Source: an uncultured bacterium
Lineage (GTDB): Bacteria > Krumholzibacteriota > Krumholzibacteriia > LZORAL124-64-63
Length of the DNA stretch: 39,832 nucleotides
Assembly: GCA_903912525.1 (NCBI GenBank)
Contig: CAIWHK010000045.1
Location: 1 to 39,832 of the forward strand
Reading direction: 5' to 3'
In this document: positions 36,787-39,832 of the stretch, piece by piece
Numbering within the stretch: the first letter of the stretch is position 1
How the letters are laid out: each line of letters starts with the position of its first letter
Translations under genes and position numbers: made by a program
The notes under the pieces: model-generated
What the model saw: only the letters and a program-made list of their open reading frames with translations
Told to the model about the DNA's origin: nothing
Databases searched by the model: none

Positions 36787-37197
36787 CTAACCCGCCATGA
36801 GCCGATAGATGTACGCGTCTTCAACCAGCTGTCCATCAATCACGTGTTGGGTAAATCGGATCCCATGGATGCCGCTATTCGTCGTGATTTCGCCACGAAG
36901 CAATTTCATGAGGGGCGCATCGGGGGCCGCGACAGACACTTCATCAAGGGCCAGCGTGCAGCCGCGCTTCTTCAATTTGTTGAGCGCAGACTGAACGCGC
37001 GTGTAGGCTGCTTTCGGGCCCTTGGTCCTGACATCGGGGAAGCTCAGCATCAAACGCCAGGACCGCAGATCAGGAAGGTAGATCCAGAGGGCCGCTTTGA
37101 CAGCAAGCCCGCTGTCGTCCAGGTTCTGCAGGAGGACTCTGCCGTCCTCGATCAGTTTCTCGTTGAGCACCTGGTCTACCATTTCTTCCTTATCCAC
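36787..37197 (-). CDS. Conserved-looking protein of unknown function
   Basis: 136 residues from GTG 37197 (ATG 37182, preceded by AAGGAAG at close spacing, is an alternative). An alpha/beta protein: LIEDGRVLLQNLDDSGLAVK, AALWIYLPDLRSWRLMLSFP, then GPKAAYTRVQSALNKL, and IHGIRFTQHVIDGQLVEDAYIYRL. I do not recognise the family. The ordered pattern and lack of low complexity argue that it is a real gene. It is followed by the HicA-like fragment on the same strand, so it may belong to a toxin-antitoxin-like pair. Confidence 0.6.
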   Translation of the reverse strand: MDKEEMVDQVLNEKLIEDGRVLLQNLDDSGLAVKAALWIYLPDLRSWRLMLSFPDVRTKGPKAAYTRVQSALNKLKKRGCTLALDEVSVAAPDAPLMKLLRGEITTNSGIHGIRFTQHVIDGQLVEDAYIYRLMAG

Positions 37198-37338
37198 GTG
37201 AGCACGCCGAATTTGCGCGATGTGCAGGCAGTATACAGGTCTCTGGCCTGCGTCTGAAGCCGGACAATCCCATCAGCACTTCTAGATCGTGAGTATACGA
37301 CTTTTGCGCGGATGGGACATGTTTTGATGATGTACCAC

Positions 37339-37352
37339 TTGCGCCGGCGCAA
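37339..37352. repeat. TTGCGCCGGCGCAA palindrome, copy 9
   Basis: Perfect copy (CTTGCGCCGGCGCAAG) just past the stop of the DprA-like gene and upstream of the unknown gene. Confidence 0.9.
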
Positions 37353-37359
37353 GTCGAAC

Positions 37360-38103
37360 TCACCCGCCGACTAGTGGGCAAGCGCCACTGATATCCTCAG
37401 AGTGCGGAGAACTAGGAAGGAACTCGTCGAGAAGTTCAACGAGTTCGTCGCAGCCGCTAAACACAATCGCGCCATAGTCGCGCATCTTGCGCGGCCAGTC
37501 GAAGGTCGCCGACAGCAGATGCTGGGGGATGAAGAGGATGCGGCCCAGCCGGATTGCTTCCCAGCCCTGGTGCTGGGTGCCGCTCTTTTCGCCGGCCTCG
37601 ACGATGATGGTGCCGTGGGAGACCAGCGCCATCGTGCGGTTGCGCAGCACGAAGTTCGAACGGTGCACGGCGTGGCCGTTCGGGTACTGGGTGATGACGA
37701 GGTGGTTTTCCATGAGCTCGCGCTGAAGCGCGCCATTCTCGCTGGGATACGCCCGGTCCAGGGGCGTTCCGAGGACGGCGATCGTGTTGCCACCGCACGC
37801 CATCGCGGTCCGATGCGCGATGGTGTCGATTCCCCGCGCCAGTCCGCTCACCACGACGCCACCGTGCGTCACGACCGTGCGTGCCACTTCGGCTGCCAGC
37901 TCGGCGCCCTCACCGGACGGCGAGCGTGTGCCCACGACGGAAACCAAGGGGAGTCGGTCCAGAAGCTCCTGCCGGCCGGCGCCGAACAGGAACTCCGGCG
38001 CATAGCGCCGCTCGACCTCATTGAAAGGGCCGAGTAACCGCAGGGCGGAGCCTTGGAATTCGTTCACGGGAATCACCGGGACTGTCTTGAGACGACGGGA
38101 CAA
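37360..38103 (-). CDS. DprA/Smf-like DNA-processing family protein, divergent
   Basis: 247 residues from TTG 38103, chosen because GGAGGTGA sits 4-7 nt upstream; a longer form from GTG 38166 lacks an SD. The Rossmann-like DprA core is complete: VVGTRSPSGEG, GLARGIDTIAHRTAM, IAVLGTPLDRAYPSEN, NFVLRNRTMALVS and IIVEAGEKSGT. It lacks the N-terminal SAM-like and C-terminal winged-helix domains of competence DprA. DprA binds single-stranded DNA and loads RecA. Short stand-alone versions in accessory regions may serve defence or mobile-element functions; that is inference from context. Confidence 0.8.
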   Translation of the reverse strand: MSRRLKTVPVIPVNEFQGSALRLLGPFNEVERRYAPEFLFGAGRQELLDRLPLVSVVGTRSPSGEGAELAAEVARTVVTHGGVVVSGLARGIDTIAHRTAMACGGNTIAVLGTPLDRAYPSENGALQRELMENHLVITQYPNGHAVHRSNFVLRNRTMALVSHGTIIVEAGEKSGTQHQGWEAIRLGRILFIPQHLLSATFDWPRKMRDYGAIVFSGCDELVELLDEFLPSSPHSEDISGACPLVGG

Positions 38104-38686
38104 CGTGTCACCTCCAGCATATGGATACCGGGCACGAACTTCAAGGGCTTTGGCGGGACTCAGCACCTGTCGTGCCGGGGGAATTCAACTGATCGGTGAG
38201 CCGCCGCGGAGATTGTTTTATTGATGTTTGGCTGCCTGCTTGAGCAAGGTCTTGGCGCGCAAGGCGCTCAAAAATAGCCAGTTAAGCTGACGAGACTGTG
38301 CGCCTCCCCGCAACGGCCCAATTTCGCCCAATCGCCGAACTTGTCGCATGTGGTTGCCATGAAACCGGGATCCAGGCGACGGGCGGCGACGGCCGCGTGA
38401 ATCCACGCCTATGACGCGCCTCACGACTTGCCGGCGCAAGCGCCCCGCCGAAGATCACGCCGCACCTCGCCGCCGCCGCTGTAGAGAACGCGGCGGCCGT
38501 CGGTTACACTCATCCATCGCGACCATCCCGCGGGCGGTTGCCCGCGAACGACCGTCGTTCGCCGCTCGGCGGCAGGAGCGATCCGGCCGCCGGGATCGAC
38601 GGTGGCGCCGCGCCGGCGCCGGAAGCACGACCGGGCGGTGTGGCGGGCGGAGCCATACAGGGGCCCCGAGGACCAGAGGGCGGTTC
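38104..38686. other. Long gap upstream of the WYL gene
   Basis: No convincing gene on either strand; the open frames here are Arg-rich and lack start signals. It holds a shortened relative of the palindrome (CTTGCCGGCGCAAG, about 38427-38440) and an AT-richer stretch at 38210-38285. The promoters of the DprA-like and WYL genes must lie here. Confidence 0.5.
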
Positions 38687-38971
38687 ATGATCCCGAGTGA
38701 TGTCATCCGCATCGTGCACCAGTCGATGGCGGCGAGGCTCGTGCTGCGGATCCGCTACCAGTCCGGGTCGGGCGAGGCGACGCAGCGCGACATCGAGGTG
38801 CGGGATATCCAAGGGGGGTATTGCCGGGCCTGGTGCCATTTAAGGCATGAGATGCGGACGTTTCGGGTGGAGAGGATTTTGGACGCACAGATGTTGCGGG
38901 ATGGGTTTATGGAGGATAGTGAGGGGAATGCGGTTGGGGGGTGGTTCTCGGAAGTGAACGGCGTGGAATAG
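38687..38971 (+). CDS. Stand-alone WYL domain protein
   Basis: 94 residues; ATG 38687 with AGAGGG at 7 nt. RLVLRIRYQSGSGEATQRDI, then CRAWCHLRHEMRTFRVERIL and DAQML match the WYL domain, a ligand-sensing fold of phage-defence and CRISPR-linked regulators. There is no HTH, so it may be a sensor subunit or a helicase accessory. Base composition at its 3' end is noticeably G-rich. Confidence 0.7.
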   Translation: MIPSDVIRIVHQSMAARLVLRIRYQSGSGEATQRDIEVRDIQGGYCRAWCHLRHEMRTFRVERILDAQMLRDGFMEDSEGNAVGGWFSEVNGVE

Positions 38972-39174
38972 CCCGGGCGGTGTGTTCTGAGCAACGCCAG
39001 CGCCCAGTTCGTAGCCTATCCGTGCTGGCATGTGGTACAGTCGATTTCGAGTCCGGCACATTGGATGCCGCGACCGCTCTCATTTCGCCCCCGTATTCTT
39101 ACCTGTCCAAACGGATGGGACTCATCGTCGATGAATGGACGCGATAGTCTTCACTTTGAGAGGCGAACTTGCCG

Positions 39175-39832
39175 ATGCGCAATTCAGATGAGACCGGAAA
39201 CTGCGGTTGGCAATCCGACTTCCTTACATTCCGCGAGGCGTCCCCGGCCTACGTAACGGCGAGCCTCAATGGCTTCGTGGCCAATGCCAGCCCAGAGCAG
39301 CTCCGCGCCTGGAAGGACGCCATTCCACCCCTCCAACGTGAAGTCGCTGAGGTCATGGCGGCTGTTCCGCGAACCCAGCAATACGACACAATCCTTGAAT
39401 ACGAGCTTCCCTTGGAGAGCCGTCGCCCCGACGTGGTATTCCTGACCGACGCGGCCGTCGTCGTCCTGGAGCTCAAGGGCAAGCTGTTCCCTTCGCAGGC
39501 CGATATCGACCAGGTTGAGGCCTATGCGCGAGATCTGACGTGCTACCACCAGGCCTGCGCCGAAATGCCAGTGATCCCCCTGCTGGTGCCAACCCGCTCG
39601 CGCGGTGACCATGGCACGGTGAACGGCGTGCGCGTTATGGGCCCCGATGCCATTGATGGTTTCTTGGCCGGCCTCACGCAGGAGGGGTCGAGGGGGCGCG
39701 TGACGGCCAGGGAATTTCTGGCGCCGGACGCCTACCGACCACTGCCGACCCTTGTTGCGGCCGCCCGTGAACTATTTCACCTCGGCGAAATTCGGCCCAT
39801 TCATCGAGCTCGTGCGGCAACCGACCCAGCGG
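39175..39832 (+). CDS. DUF2075-type protein, N-terminal nuclease-like part (cut by the window end)
   Basis: The first 219 residues; the gene continues beyond the window. The stretch QLRAWKDAIPPLQREVAEVM, then TILEYELPLESRRPDVVFL and VVVLELKGK resembles the N-terminus of DUF2075 (Schlafen-like superfamily-1 helicase) proteins. R-x-D and E-L-K give a PD-(D/E)xK nuclease pattern with Asp near 87 and E-x-K near 101-103. The helicase part would lie beyond the end. ATG 39175 follows a TGA in frame 16 bp upstream; GAGAGG lies 11 nt before it. Fits a defence or DNA-metabolism role. Confidence 0.65.
   Translation, partial: MRNSDETGNCGWQSDFLTFREASPAYVTASLNGFVANASPEQLRAWKDAIPPLQREVAEVMAAVPRTQQYDTILEYELPLESRRPDVVFLTDAAVVVLELKGKLFPSQADIDQVEAYARDLTCYHQACAEMPVIPLLVPTRSRGDHGTVNGVRVMGPDAIDGFLAGLTQEGSRGRVTAREFLAPDAYRPLPTLVAAARELFHLGEIRPIHRARAATDPA

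Noticed and set aside
38218-38439. Small minus-strand frame (73 codons) in the gap before the WYL gene
   Set aside because: No SD and Arg-rich start; only the last 20 residues look protein-like, which is too little to support a gene.
39134-39190. Short frame starting ATG just before the DUF2075-type gene
   Set aside because: Only 18 codons, no SD, overlapping the better-supported start at 39175.

Overview
The window is GC-rich DNA from a Gram-negative (diderm) bacterium. It carries a TonB/ExbB/ExbD operon, several lipoproteins with a lipobox, and an exported FG-GAP protein ending in a FlgD-like Ig domain that begins with a YPNPFNP motif. That tail, the ASPIC/UnbV domain and the doubled ExbD genes are typical of FCB-related candidate phyla such as Eisenbacteria, Krumholzibacteriota and Latescibacterota. 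The assignment is inferred from gene content; no rRNA or tRNA is present.

Left part (1-5.9 kb). A minus-strand exported protein (62-2671) is interrupted by one in-frame TGA exactly where the first cysteine of a thioredoxin-type CxxC motif belongs, giving U-P-Y-C. A hairpin with a GGUC apical loop starts shortly after the TGA. I read the gene as a new selenoprotein: an Omp28-like thioredoxin fold fused to an FG-GAP propeller, ASPIC/UnbV and a FlgD-like tail. Upstream on the same strand is a small module encoding an S26-type peptidase, an HPr-kinase-like ATPase and PqqD. It is divergent from an NTP_transf_5 nucleotidyltransferase. This set resembles RiPP or lasso-peptide tailoring genes, but no precursor gene is visible.

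Microcompartment operon (6.0-11.7 kb). A small winged-helix regulator is followed by an RpiB-DeoC fusion, two BMC-T, one BMC-H and three BMC-P shell genes, and a CoA-acylating aldehyde dehydrogenase. This is a compact sugar-phosphate-utilizing (SPU) type locus. DeoC would release acetaldehyde from deoxyribose-5-phosphate inside the shell, and the dehydrogenase would convert it to acetyl-CoA. Three copies of CTTCAT-N3-ATGAAG lie in and before the regulator and are the likely operators.

Middle part (11.9-26.6 kb). Mostly housekeeping and envelope genes: a CorA-type transporter, a small lipoprotein, a SIMPL protein, an APC permease, a nine-cysteine mini-protein, an AIM24/TIGR00266 protein, an Ig-like lipoprotein, a CHASE hybrid histidine kinase, and a TPR-ExbB-ExbD-ExbD-TonB operon.

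Glycan part (26.6-35.8 kb). A PstS-like binding protein is divergent from a tightly packed operon: glucoamylase-family (GH144-like) lipoprotein, sugar-binding lipoprotein, MalF-like permease, small membrane protein, MalG-like permease, and a discoidin plus six-hairpin glycosidase lipoprotein. No ABC ATPase is present, so a shared ATPase elsewhere is likely.

Right part (35.8-39.8 kb). An accessory region: a zinc-ribbon/HTH regulator, an unknown protein with a HicA-like fragment behind it, a divergent DprA-like protein, a stand-alone WYL domain and the N-terminus of a DUF2075-type helicase with a nuclease-like domain.

From 11.8 kb to the right end the DNA carries nine perfect copies of the 14-bp palindrome TTGCGCCGGCGCAA. 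They lie between genes and also inside coding sequence, where they encode L-A-P-A-Q or V-A-P-A-Q.
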